Part shown: positions 35,034 to 45,792 of the stretch, piece after piece
Numbering within the stretch: the stretch's first letter is position 1
How the letters are laid out: each line of letters begins with the position of its first letter
Source of the DNA: Bombardia bombarda
Taxonomy: Eukaryota; Ascomycota; Sordariomycetes; Sordariales; Lasiosphaeriaceae
Assembly: GCA_030512295.1 (NCBI GenBank)
Contig: JAULSR010000001.1
Location: 8,703,001 to 8,767,000, forward strand
DNA: 64,000 nucleotides
Reading direction: 5' to 3'
The notes under the pieces: generated by a model
Seen by the model: the letters and a program-made list of their open reading frames with translations, nothing else
What the model was told of the DNA's origin: nothing
Database searches by the model: none
Made by a program: the position numbers and the translations under genes

Positions 35034-36851
35034 ATGGGATCAAAGCCTCCCCCCAAACGCGTGCTGCTGCTCACCAACTCAGAACATGGCCAGGCTAATG
35101 TGTATCTCGCAACGAGCTATGCCCTCCTTACACTGGAGGACGAAGATGTCGAGGTGCACTTTGCCTCTTTCGACCCCATACGCAAGTTCGTCGCCGCCAC
35201 CTCTCAACATGCACAGCGCGATAATCCGAGGGCGCGTCCCATTGTTTTCCACAAGATCGACGGCATCGACATGGTCTCAGCGTGGTCACGACCCGAGGTG
35301 ACAGCGGAGCAGCAACAGCTCGAGAAGGAAAGTATGTTCATGAAAATATTCCTGATAACACAAGCCATACGACGAACTCTGGTGCTGCTCAAGGTGACAC
35401 TGCCCTGGACCGGTCCAGAATTTGTACAAATCTTCTGGTCCATCACCGAGATCGTCCACACGGTGCAGCCAGACATCATCGCGGTCGACCCCTGTCTCTC
35501 ACCTGCTCTGACGGCACTACGCCATATCCGCGCCAAGTTCATCATCCTCTCCCCAAACACCATCAAGGACTTTTCAATGCCCCTGCAGCCACGGGGAGAA
35601 GCGTTGTGGAAATATCCCTGGTTCGTTCTCTCTTATTACTTGTACTATCTGAGACCAATTACTGAACCTCACCCCCCCACCAGCACAGGCAAAGCCTACC
35701 CCTACCCCGTCCCCCTCCTCTCCATCCCCTCCAACATCCTCCTCATCCTCCTCTCCATCCTCTGCGGCATCTTCGACCCCCACCGCGCCGCCATCCAGCG
35801 CCACGTCGCCGCCCACGCCGACTCCGCCGCCCGCCTTACTACCCTCCACGACCTCTCCCTTGCCGACGACCCCACTACCCGCCTCGGCATCTCCAAGATC
35901 CTCGTCGCCAACCTCCCCTCCCTCGAATTCCCCCTGCGCATCATCCCCCCGCACATCGTCCCCTGCGGACCCATGATCCGTCCCGCGAAGCCCATCGCCG
36001 ACGTCGACCCCGACCTGGCATCGTGGCTGGCGCAGGGCCCGACGTTGTACATCAACCTCGGCACGCACGTGCTGTTTAGCGAGGAGCTGGCGGTGGAGAT
36101 GGCGACGGCGGTGCGGATTGTTATTGACTATGTACGGTCGGTGCTGTGGCGGGATGGGCGGTTGAGGGGGCTGCAGGTGTTGTGGAAGCTGAGCAGACAG
36201 GGGGAGTATGATGTGGGGGCAAGGAAGGGGTCGAGGGTGTATGAGGTGTTGGGGAGGGAGATTGAGAGCGGGACGGTGAGGATCGTGGATTGGATAGAGG
36301 CTGAGCCGACGGCGGTGCTGGGGAGCGCGACGGTGGTGTGCGCGGTGCATCATGGGGGGGCGAATTCGTTTTTGGAGACTGTTTGGTAAGTGTGTTTGAA
36401 GACTTTGAAAGTTTGTTGTGTTTCATTCCACAGGCAGGGATTCAGGGGGGACTGTTTCCCCTGTTCCCCTGGAGGGATGGATACTTGCCTGGATTCAAAT
36501 CTCTGTTATGGTACTTTTTTGCTAATACTACCAAACAGCGCCGGCATCCCGCAAGTCGTTCTACCAGTCTGGATGGACACGTTCGACTTTGCTAGAAGGG
36601 CCGAGATCCTAGGCATCGGCCGTTGGGGAAATCAGAAAGCTAATAGGCTATGTGAAGGGAAGGAACTCGGTGGGGTTCTGATCGATGTCATGGTTGGCGG
36701 ACGCTCGGCGGGTTATGCACGGAGGGCGAAAGAGCTTGCCGAGATATGCAGCGAACACGGCGGCGGTCGTGTGGTGGCTGCGCGACATATCTTGGCTGAG
36801 ATTCAAGAAGATGGTGAAAATAAGGATGGGTCTGCAGAAACCGATGATTGA
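35034..36851 (+). CDS. GT1-family UDP-glycosyltransferase
   Basis: A UDP-sugar-dependent glycosyltransferase, about 533 residues in three exons with introns 35621-35683 (GTTCGT..CAG) and 36386-36538 (GTAAGT..CAG). The N-terminal acceptor half starts RVLLLTNSEHGQANVYLAT. The C-terminal donor half has the GT1 signature in fungal form: VRIVDWIEAEPTAVLG, CAVHHGGANSFLETV, then AGIPQVVLPVWMDTFDFA and RAEILGIGRWGN. The HHGG and the downstream Asp of MDTFDF match the nucleotide-sugar pocket. It would glycosylate a hydroxylated product, possibly the polyketide, for storage, export or self-protection. It is the first gene downstream of the PKS in the same direction. It has no lesion. The first intron could also be retained because the frame stays open through it. 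Confidence 0.87.
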
Positions 36852-37327
36852 GGTTACAAGGGCTGTGATGAGAAGAGGCCGCTGCTGAACGGTTCTCAGG
36901 AGGTTCTGGATAAAAGTAGCAACGGGGATACTAATGGGCATTTCTAGGTAAGGTAGTTTTCGCCTCAAAACTGGGTGAATTTAGCACAGGAAATATGGTA
37001 ATTTTGGATTTAACCCATTTTTGACAATGACATCGATATATTGACCTAGATAGATGAGCTTAGCAAGGTTAGTGGCTATAGAGTTGGACGAGACACGATT
37101 GAGCCCGGTTTACTGCTCTGTGCCGTCGTTGGAAGAGTATATCGAGTTATGCTATTCATGATATCATTATGCCTGTATGTCTTACTTTTCATCATCGCTG
37201 TCTGAACATGACGGATTGAAACAAACCTAAACGCTATTCTCGCTGCACATTATGACCTAAAAGCAAATTATGACGGGTATCGCTAGTATTCCTCCTGAAA
37301 CAGGCCATTCGAGTATCAAATCATCAT
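36852..37327. other. Convergent 3' spacer
   Basis: About 480 bp, AT-rich, between the stop of the glycosyltransferase and the stop of the GH127-like gene. Nothing recognised. Confidence 0.5.
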
Positions 37328-39527
37328 TCACAGCTCCACCACAGGCAGCTCCGACATGTGCACCTTGGCCGACCCATACGGTATAAGCCTGTACGTGCTA
37401 CTCCCGCCAAGACAAGTCCTATCATTCGGCACCAAGTCCGGCGTGGCCCCAAGGTACAAGCCCCAGGCAATCTCGCAGCCCTGTACTGTCACGTAGGTGG
37501 GCGGGGCGCCGTACTCGAAGATGGGCGTGGGCAGTGTCGCGCCACCCCCCAGTCCATGATACTGGAGCGTAGATGGGTCGATGGCGACGTTCCAGGCCTT
37601 GGAGTTGTTGACGTAGTAGTCCCTGAGCTCTGGAAAGGGGAGGTAGTCGAGCCCTTCACCCTGGGCGTCGTAATAGGCGTGAGGGTACGAGCTTTTGACG
37701 CTGGATCCCACGTCAAGTGCATAGAGCAGATTTCCGTAGTAGACCGCTACCGTGTTGTTCGCGCGGGTTTCGGCGCGGATAGCAGCACCAATGGTGTAGT
37801 TAATAGTGGTGGAGCCGGACGAAACTCGGATCCGGTGCAGCCCAGTTTCCGGGTCAGGTTGTAGGGCTGAAGACGAGTCTCCTATGCGGATGGAGGACGT
37901 GTCGGGGGTGAACCACGATGGGACGCGAACGTACAAATCAAAATCCTTGGAAGAGTTAATCGTATACTGTAAAGTATTGTCGAAGGGATAGGCAGTGTCG
38001 CACTCGATCACAGCCAGGGGAGTATCGACCATGGATGGGCCAAGTAGAATGTGTGCTAGACCATTGTCGCCCACGTACCCCCAGCTGTGCGTCACAAATT
38101 TCGGGTACCCCTGCGGATGGTTGACTGTGCAACACGGGTACTGGGGTTCGAGACCAAATGTCGTGGCGGCACCGCTGTGAGCTGTCGTAAATAGATGTGG
38201 TCCGTCTGGATGTGTAAAGTCCTCGGTGTTGTTCGTTGCCCACGGCCCGTTGGGTTGGTCCATATACTGATGCGCCCACATGTCTCCAGTCATCATGACG
38301 GGCATGGCGTTGTAAATGACGAGCTCAGCACGGTCTGCGTACGAGTTTGTGCCCAATGTGTGGTACAAATAGGCGAGAGAGTAGCCGGTCTCCACAGCTG
38401 TGCACAGCTCGCTGCCCATATATGGAGCCAAATCACGTTGAATTTCGTCCCCCAAGATTGTCCCTGACGGTGCTCCGTGGTACAGAAATGTCCAGTTCAC
38501 AGCTGTCATTGAGGCATCGACAAGAGAATCGTTGTGATTGAAGCGCCGGACCACAGCAGAGGCTTTAAGGCCTTGGCCCACATTTACACCATGAAGATAG
38601 GGATAATCTGGATGCTTGGTCGTGGGATTGGTGACCACCTCGAGGTAGACGCCCGGCTGATACCAATCAACCCACCTGAACTTGCTCTGCTCATAGAACA
38701 TGTCCATAGTATCCCACAGCAAGGCATCTTGGGACGAGGGGTAGTTGTCCAGCATCCACTGGATCGTGATGATGAGGTCGTGTACCCGTGTCTGTCCCCA
38801 GGAACACTCGACGTCTGGCGGGCAGATGCCGTGTCCCTGGCTGTTGTTTAGGAGCATGGTATGCGACAGGGTCATGAAGCTCCGAAGTGCATCAACGACA
38901 GGCGCTTCCCAGGTCGAGTTAGCTTCAACAAGCTGCGTCAGGCCAAGAAGTAAGGGGACACGACCCCAGAAGTTTCGCTCAGCCAGCACTTCGGGACCAA
39001 GCCAGCCATCATCTGTCTGGAGATTGAGAACTGTCCCGGCGACAGTATGGACTTGGTCTTTCAAACGTTCGTCGTCCAGTAGGTAAGCCAAAGGCACGAG
39101 CCCGTTGAACCAGTACGGGAGTGCTTCATTGACGGTGCTGTAGTCGTGACCCCCTGTGCCTGGGGCTTGCAGCCATCGCGATTCGTTTACATAGACGTAG
39201 AAGTCATATTGGTGACCAGCCAGGCCATGGGCCATCTTGAATAAAAGTCAACATCATGTACAAGGCGCCTCTTGGGAACATAAAACCTTACCGTTTGCAT
39301 TTCGCCGAGAATCCATCCCAGCGGCAGAATCGATCCGACAGGCAATGGCTCAAATGCCCACGGAACGACTTCAAGTTTTGAGACGCGTCGGTCAGCATGC
39401 GCCGCTTATATTTGAATAGATTGATGGTCAGATTTCACTCACGCATCAAGTTCTGGCTTGCTTGCGTCGACGTGACCAGAGTGATGTACAGAACGGTCAA
39501 GGCTGCTGCAGCAAAGAAGGCAACCAT
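37328..39527 (-). CDS. Secreted GH127-like (DUF1680) glycosidase
   Basis: A probable beta-L-arabinofuranosidase-family glycoside hydrolase. Three exons (39527-39443, 39368-39292, 39235-37328) give about 689 residues. The chosen start, MVAFFAAAALTVLYITLV, is a signal peptide or anchor; an upstream in-frame ATG at 39644 would add a 39-residue Ser/Thr-rich cytosolic segment and make it a type II membrane protein. The (alpha/alpha)6-barrel part shows PLGWILGEMQT, WLGPEVLAERNFWGR, and SELCTAVETGYS with a candidate catalytic Glu. The paired cysteines YPCCTVNHPQGYPK match the zinc-coordinating/nucleophile Cys pair of GH127. The C-terminal half is beta-rich with several NxS/T sites. Its substrate is likely plant or microbial cell-wall arabinosides; it is probably outside the metabolite cluster. 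Confidence 0.85.
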
Positions 39528-39568
39528 GGTGTCAAGTAAATAGCCTCTCTTTCGTCTCTGGCCGGATA

Positions 39569-39594
39569 CAGTCGATGCAGTCGATGCAGTCGAC
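39569..39594. repeat. Tandem repeat, unit GTCGATGCA, about 2.7 copies
   Basis: Three near-perfect units sit just upstream of the GH127-like start. If the longer start of that gene is used they encode a Ser-Thr-Ala repeat. Confidence 0.75.
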
Positions 39595-39666
39595 AGAAGG
39601 GGTTTGTCGACAAACATCATGCCGGCGCTGGAATGTGGGGACATGGCGGCGACGGCGTGTGTCTAG

Positions 39667-39708
39667 GTCGCTGTAGTCGCTGTAGTCGCTGTAGTCGCTG
39701 TAGTCGCG
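39667..39708. repeat. Tandem repeat, unit GTCGCTGTA, about 4.5 copies
   Basis: Perfect 9-bp units that share the pattern GTCGNTGNA with the array at 39569-39594, some 75 bp away. Both lie in the 5' flank of the GH127-like gene. Confidence 0.8.
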
Positions 39709-40726
39709 GGCTACAGGCAACATGCAAGCGTAAAACCTGTTGCACCAGACCACACACCTCTGGTATCGATGACGCCTATGGGTTGCATTGAGTTGATGCT
39801 TTGCGATCTGCCGCAGGCCAGTGGGCTTAAGTAAATTGGATGCACAAGACGGTGACATTGTCAAACGTGATTTGAAGCTTTGATTTTGCGGGGGCCCGGG
39901 AGGGCGAGGGTGGTTGGAGATCACCGCTGTTTTGTTCACATGATTCGCTGATGGCTGGGATCTGCGCCGCACCGGAGGCCAGCCGAGCCAGCGCGGGGAA
40001 GGAACTTGGGTCATATTCTGGCCCAAGCAGCAAGCTGTCAGCGCACAGGGCCCCGGATAGGGGCTCTGAGGTTCCCGCTCGGCGCTTGTCAAAATCTGAA
40101 CTCCTAAGTAGACAAAATGAAGCAGAGATTTCTGTAGATTCATGCAGAATCTGCTTGCCCAGGCGGGCAGGGCAGGGCAGAGTTGAGCTGGCATGTCCAT
40201 TTGATACCCACAGTCTGCACTTTGTCCAACAAAATAAGGACATAGAATCTCTCGGTAAAACTTGATATTGGCATTCGCCAAAAGAAAACTCAATGTTCTC
40301 ACCGAGCTCAGGATCTGGCGGCCACATCTTCAACTCTACAACTTTCGGATGCAACAGCTGCCTTCTTGGTGGTTACCATTGCGTTTGACGGCCTGTCACT
40401 TACACGTCTTGGCGGTCTGCTCAGCAGTCGCCAGCACCAATTAAAGCGACTAGGGCACTGCCGACAGCGGAGTGGTCAGGCGGTCAATTTGCGCTTTCCA
40501 TGTTGTGCCTGCCCACCTGACTCTTCGATTGAAACATCATCGAAGAGGTCGGGTCGTTGGATGCGAAAGCAACAATCACTGGCTGTCGACACCCTGATTA
40601 AAATTCTCCACATCAAATTAATACATCTGCCACTAAAATTCGACACAACAGCTATGAACCCAAATCCTCTCAAACTCCCAGAACACTACCCCCAAATTGC
40701 TCTCTCCAAAACCTCAAGTCCAGTCC

Positions 40727-42109
40727 TCAACCACCCTCCTCCGCCCCACCACCACCACCACCACCACCTCCACCCCCCTTCTCCTCCCCAAACGCCTGAT
40801 CATAAATAACATACAGCGAGTCCAGCCAATGATCCAAGATCCTCACGGCATCACCAGTGTGTCTCTTCCTATCGCAACCAGCACCAGCGCCCGCCGCGTC
40901 AGGCTCGTCGCCCGATGACGCTGCCGATGCCTCCCTCCGACACGTATCCAGCATCGCCTCGTACGCTTCAATGAGCAGCAGCACCTGCAGCTTGGACGGC
41001 CGCGCCTTCTTCTCGTCCGGGTGCCGACGGAAGAAGGCCTTGGCCAGCTCGTCTGTCAGGAGCTCGGAGCAGATCTGCAGGCCGACGTAGTCGCTTGATG
41101 GAGGTGGACGTGCTGGGCGTCTGGGACTGATTGATGGTTGCTGAGCATCTTGGCTGGTGGTGAAAGGTGGTATGGTTTGGTTTCGTGCCTCAGGGCCTTC
41201 CTCTTGATCATCAGCGCTGATGCGAGTGCATTGCGTACCGACGTCGCCAGTAGATGGCGGTCTGGTTGCTATTATGGGCTCAGTGTCTGTGATAGTAATA
41301 GAAGATCCCATAGAGGATCCCGTGATAGATGGTGCCTTGGGTAGACGCGACATGATGGTTGTCTTTGTGCGCAGCGGGAACCCACATGTGGTGTTGGGTT
41401 GCTCTGGGGCTGCTGCTGTTTGTGTTGGCTTGCTGACGTCGCCTGGGCTGTCGCGGGCCGTGAAGTTGACGGGCAGGTGCAGGCTAGGCGTGCGGGGCTG
41501 GAGTCTGAATCTCCGAAGCGGTTGCGGCGTCTTCTGTTGCGAGACGCGAGCCTCAGAGTCTTCTATGGTGTCGAGGTCGGGCAGCAGCGAGCGATAGGCC
41601 TCGGCGAGGCGGGAGGCTCTGTCATATTGGGGCGGCTCTCTGGCGGTTGTTGCTGGGGCGGCAGCGGCGGCGGCAGGACCATTATTGCAACGATCCACAG
41701 CCATTCTCTCGGGCTCGCTAGGATACCGACTTGGGGTTGAGTAGGCCAAGGACCAGCATTCTGACGCTGACTCGGAGGTTGTATCACAGTCCTTGAGCTC
41801 CGTCTTTTCGTCAAGGGACTCTATTGGATCGAAGGGAAAATCGAACGGCTCGTACTTGTAGGTGGGAAGAGCCGGGTCGGGGAAGTCAGTGCGTGAGGTT
41901 CGAGGAGGGCGCGGTGGCCGGGGGATATTCTCCAAAGAATGGGTGCTGCCCAAGAGATGACAGAGATCAAAGGTCACCTGGGCCTTCTCGGGGTATCCCA
42001 CAGGCGGGAGCTTCTTCAACTTGTTCCTCGGCGCTCTTGTCTGGGCTACACAGGACTGTGAAAAGCCCACGTCGCGGTACTTTGACAAGAGTGTGGCAGG
42101 AGATGGCAT
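40727..42109 (-). CDS. Hypothetical protein with conserved-looking C-terminal helical domain
   Basis: A single uninterrupted 460-codon frame. The N-terminal 300 residues are Pro/Ser/Thr-rich and likely disordered, with scattered acidic patches. Residues about 335-445 look like a compact helical domain (YVGLQICSELLTDELAKAFF, KLQVLLLIEAYEAML, AVRILDHWLDSLYVIYDQAF). The last 20 residues are an almost pure Gly run produced by a CAC/CCT-rich microsatellite on the plus strand, so the exact stop may vary between strains. I do not recognise the family and assign no function. Its length, composition and single frame make a real gene likely. Confidence 0.7.
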   Translation of the reverse strand: MPSPATLLSKYRDVGFSQSCVAQTRAPRNKLKKLPPVGYPEKAQVTFDLCHLLGSTHSLENIPRPPRPPRTSRTDFPDPALPTYKYEPFDFPFDPIESLDEKTELKDCDTTSESASECWSLAYSTPSRYPSEPERMAVDRCNNGPAAAAAAPATTAREPPQYDRASRLAEAYRSLLPDLDTIEDSEARVSQQKTPQPLRRFRLQPRTPSLHLPVNFTARDSPGDVSKPTQTAAAPEQPNTTCGFPLRTKTTIMSRLPKAPSITGSSMGSSITITDTEPIIATRPPSTGDVGTQCTRISADDQEEGPEARNQTIPPFTTSQDAQQPSISPRRPARPPPSSDYVGLQICSELLTDELAKAFFRRHPDEKKARPSKLQVLLLIEAYEAMLDTCRREASAASSGDEPDAAGAGAGCDRKRHTGDAVRILDHWLDSLYVIYDQAFGEEKGGGGGGGGGGGAEEGG

Positions 42110-43692
42110 TCTGGAACCTTTAGTGATCTCATGTACAAATTTGACGTTATAAACTGAGAGAGAAGTTCCAGGTGCTGTAGGTGATTCAAGTGATCATGAC
42201 CGCCCGCCTTGGGGGCAGTTCACTTGGTCTTGTAGCAACCCTTGGGCTGCTGGGCGACCACGGGCATCTTGGGGGTCATGATGGTCCCATGATATGCCCG
42301 AGACGGGCTTGGAGATTGCCTAGCATCAACACATTGTGGCGGCCTCGGCCCTCCGACGAATTTAGATTGTGCTAGTAAGGTATCGTTATGCATGAAACTA
42401 GGCGTGTTTGTGGGTTGGCAGGTACAGACAGCAGGTGCAGAAGACGGCGCCAAACTCAAATCCGGTTTACACCTATCACCAACAACTGGAACTGAAGTGA
42501 GGGGGGGGCTAAAACTGAGACAACATCTATTATGTTGAACTAACGGTTCTAGAGGCGAACCTCCAATGCTCTTACCACAGCTCGGTTCAAACCTGGCCTG
42601 ATACAGGATATATGGATGAACTGTTGCAAGCACGTATACAGATAGCCGCCGCCCATCGTTTTCCGATCATACCAAGAAGGACAATGGTATCCTAGAATAC
42701 AAAAGTCATCATGAGTAATCTGGTCGTGTCAGGTCGACTGAATGGAGCCACCACCGTAAAGTGTCATAGCCGACTTATTTTACACATCTTTGTTCAAGGG
42801 GCCCATCCTTAAATATCTTGAGGCCTTTTTGTCTGCAAGCTATATTACGTATGCACAGACACTTATTAAGACCTTGCAACTCTTCGCATATGACCCGTAT
42901 CTTTCTTTTCAGGTGTCGGGTTCAATAGTCTGTTAAGTCTTAGGTAGTCGATTTGCATTGCAACTGAACCCAGTCAGCATTATGTTCTCGGCTACCTCAG
43001 GTTACTTTGCTGCGGCTATGAGGCCGTGAACGAAATGCTCAGATACCGCCCACTACATAGACAGCGCGACTGATCATTTGCTCCTACAGCCAGTCTTCAC
43101 AACGGGCCATTAAACGTCGTCTTCGGCTGCTCTACGGATGTTAGTTGTATGCTCTAACCAACTAGAAATGTTCACGTCTACATCAATGACAGCTATGCCA
43201 GTAACACAGACATCCAGACAAATGATCGTCGTGAAAATGAGCTACATCACCGAAACCTTGGGTGCTTAGCACGCTCTAGAAGTCTCGAGAAGGAATAGAA
43301 TATCCGTAAAATCTTGGTCTAAGTTTGAAAAGATGCCCATGGAAACGAATGGAATGTTTGGGAGCAGAAGTGACAGTCCACCATTCTGCATTGCATTGAA
43401 TTTTGCATTTTGAAATTATTGGCGCAGTATTCGCACAGCTACTCCCAGAGCCGGTATTGCTCAGTGTCTCATTTCCGCATAACCCAGCTGGTGGAAATCT
43501 ACCTGGAAGTCATCCTACCCATCCTCAAGCCACCGTGCATCTAGCTACGCTGCCCTGCCTCCAGTCGGATCGCGTATTTTCTTTCAATTTCCTAAGAGCT
43601 TCGAGATATCCACCCTTCTATTCCTAGAAGAGCGCGCCTGAAACGATCGCATTCATAGACTCTTGAAAGGGGGTGCGGGGAAAGTGTTCATT
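42110..43692. other. Intergenic region
   Basis: About 1.6 kb, upstream region of the 460-aa gene on one side and bordering the transposon on the other. Only short overlapping open frames; nothing recognised. The left end of the transposon probably lies near its right edge. Confidence 0.4.
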
Positions 43693-43745
43693 CAATTGTC
43701 AAGAGCTACTCAATTGTCAAGAGCTACTCAATTGTCAAGAGCTAC
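43693..43745. repeat. 18-bp tandem repeat, three copies
   Basis: Unit CAATTGTCAAGAGCTACT, two perfect copies and one nearly complete. It overlaps the end of the transposase tail (stop near 43728) and may be a subterminal repeat of the element. Confidence 0.85.
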
Positions 43746-45360
43746 GTGTATTGTTTCCAGTCCTTCCTGCAGCATTCGCTCGGCTTGCTCCACCACATGC
43801 GTGTTCCTAGCCGGGGCAGGGGCAGTAGTCCTCCTCCGCTTGGGGGCCCGTTGGCTCGATTTTTGAGCCTCAATGATGTCAGGAATCTTAGCAAAGCTAT
43901 CATTCGCACTCTCTTTGCCCCTTTTTTTACTGCGTGGCTTTGAAGCTTCCAATTCCGTGGTCAAATACTGGATTTTTCGCCTCAAGGATGCTATCTCTGT
44001 GTTCTTGTTGTCCAAGGATTTCCCCCCTTTCTTAACCAGAGTCCTAACTACCCGATCGAGGCTCTGCAAGTCAGTCTGGAGCTTCCGTTGCAAGGCCCGC
44101 AACTCAGGGGCACCTCGAGGCGTGTTGATGAGGCTCACGGAGCCTCGCTCAGCCGGGCCCGCCTCGGGGGGGGGTCGCGGGGGGAGCCTCATCTTCCACA
44201 ACAGCCTCGGGGTCATCTAATATACGGGAGCGGTTCAGAGGCCAAATACCTGTATTCCTGAAGCCGTGGATTAGGTTCCGGGGGCTCATACCGAGAGCCG
44301 AGGCATCCTTGTAGCAAATAAGAAAGCGTTGTTTGTTGATAGGTGCCGAGGAAGAAAAGGAAGCCAGAGCTTTTGTTGATTGGCGGAAATAGTTTTTTAA
44401 AGGGGGAAAGACTGATCGATCGAGTGGCTGGGTTTTGTGGCTAGTATGGGGAGGTAAGTATAGCACTTCTAACTTATTCTTGAAGCATTCGATCATGAAG
44501 GGTTCGCTGATGTGGCTTGAATGCTCGTCAAGAATAAGGAGGCGCCAATCCCCCTTGTTTTTTGGTGTTGTGGTTGGTAAATAGACCTTCTTCAGCCAAC
44601 GTAAACAAATCTCTGTATTTGACCGCCCTGTAACTGAATAGTCAAATTTCCAAGCCGGGAAATAGTCGTCAATAGCGAAGTTATCCGGAAACCACTGCCC
44701 CTGAAGAGATGCCCCGGTAAAGATCACACAAGGAGGTAATCTAACCCCCTCTGCAGTACCGCATTCGATAACTGACACCCAGGTAGTTGTATCGGAAGCT
44801 GTAACATAGACCCTTTTAGTCAGAGTGCTTCTGATGACCTTCCCGGCTCGGGATTCGAGTTTTTGCATGCCGTGCTCATCCATATTGGCGATGTTAGCCG
44901 GGATGATCCTTTTGGCGGCGATAATACCCTCCAAACGATCAAAGAAGTCATTATAGGCTTCACGAGTCGATCCGCGTGCTCGAACTGACTCTAGTAAACC
45001 AGAATTCTTGGTGGTGATATTGTTATTTCGGCGTAGAAATCGATCAATCCATCTGGCTCCCAGAGGCCGGTTATCCCCGCCTTCGGCCAGTACGGCCTGA
45101 GCGAATGACTGCACCTGCCTACGGCTCGGAGCCCGGCCTGCAGCTTCCTCATTGAGGCACCAGTCGGCTATGAAGCTCTCCTGCGTTTTTGAGAGCCGTT
45201 GAGCACCTTTTATAGCCTGTGGGCGGGGCTGGGAGCCGTTGAGTCGATTTGACAAGGTGAACTGGGCCACTCCCCACTTCTTTGATGCTGCACGTTGGGA
45301 AAGACCATTTTGAACATCTGAAATTGCAGAATGAAGGAGGTTATCGCGAACTGATTCCAT
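43728..45360 (-). pseudogene. Pogo/Fot1-type DDE transposase with one frameshift
   Basis: Cut-and-paste transposase of the Tc1/mariner superfamily. From 45360 the frame encodes a psq-like helix-turn-helix (SQRAASKKWGVAQFTLSNRL), a CENP-B-type second DNA-binding part (RAPSRRQVQSFAQAV ... GARWIDRFLRR) and the DDE_1 catalytic core with acidic residues in NMDEHGMQ, LLILDEHSSHI and TQPLDRSVFPPLKNYF. The frame ends at 44149, next to a run of nine G (plus strand, about 44166-44174). In another frame the typical coiled-coil tail continues (RALQRKLQTDLQSL ... RRKIQYLTTELEAS) to a stop near 43728. One change in the homopolymer therefore splits an otherwise complete protein of about 545 residues. The catalytic part is whole, so activity of the shorter form cannot be excluded. 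Confidence 0.85.
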
Positions 45361-45792
45361 TTTAAATATGAGGTTATTTGGACTAAAATTGAAGAAGTTG
45401 TGTTATGTTGAAGTTGGTGGTGATGCAAAGGGCGGTGTGGGTTCGGGTGATCGGCAAGGGGGCGTGATCGGCAAGGGGGCGTGATCGGTTGGTGGGTCAC
45501 CCTGTCTAGAACTGGGGTAAGTGCAAGAGTGGGATGGTTGTAAAAAGAGGGGTCATTGGTAGAACCAACCAAAGTGCGCATTGACCAATCCTTGCCGCTG
45601 ATCGTGACTCCTTCCTTCTCCCACCTACTATTTCCTTCAGCTCCTAGAACATCACACATTAATATCTTGACTGTATAATTCGCACTCTCTTTCGTCATAA
45701 TCTGCCTCGAGATTATACTTTATTCTTTTTTTGTCCGAATAGCAGCAATCATAACTCGCCATCTCTATCACTCCCACCCAGGAGGTTTCACC
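45361..45792. other. Spacer between transposase and ankyrin/GNAT gene
   Basis: About 430 bp with the 17-bp array at 45447-45488. Otherwise no feature; the right end is the promoter of the next gene. Confidence 0.5.
45447..45488. repeat. 17-bp tandem repeat, about 2.5 copies
   Basis: Unit GTGATCGGCAAGGGGGC, two perfect copies plus GTGATCGG. It lies about 90 bp upstream of the transposase start and may belong to the element. Confidence 0.85.

Larger units (their letters stand above)
39528..40726. other. Divergence/spacer region with 9-bp tandem repeats
   Basis: About 1.2 kb between the GH127-like start and the stop of the next minus-strand gene. It holds two 9-bp arrays (39569-39594 and 39667-39708). 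An open frame at 39532-40302 on the minus strand includes the repeat as Ser-Asp-Tyr units, but shows no domain and is not called. Confidence 0.5.
43693..45488 (-). mobile_element. Fot1/pogo-type DNA transposon (boundaries uncertain)
   Basis: Inferred from the transposase at 43728-45360 and tandem arrays flanking it on both sides (18-bp unit left, 17-bp unit right). I could not find convincing terminal inverted repeats or a TA duplication by eye, so the ends given are only the outer limits of the arrays. Confidence 0.5.

Noticed and set aside
35574..36353. Minus-strand 259-codon frame opposite the glycosyltransferase
   Set aside because: His/Pro/Arg- and Gly/Val/Glu-rich antisense shadow.
39532..40302. 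256-codon minus-strand frame with a Ser-Asp-Tyr repeat
   Set aside because: The repeat is just the 9-bp microsatellite; no domain and poor composition.
43600..45600. Terminal inverted repeats of the pogo-type element
   Set aside because: I compared both flanks by eye and found no convincing inverted match; only direct tandem arrays.
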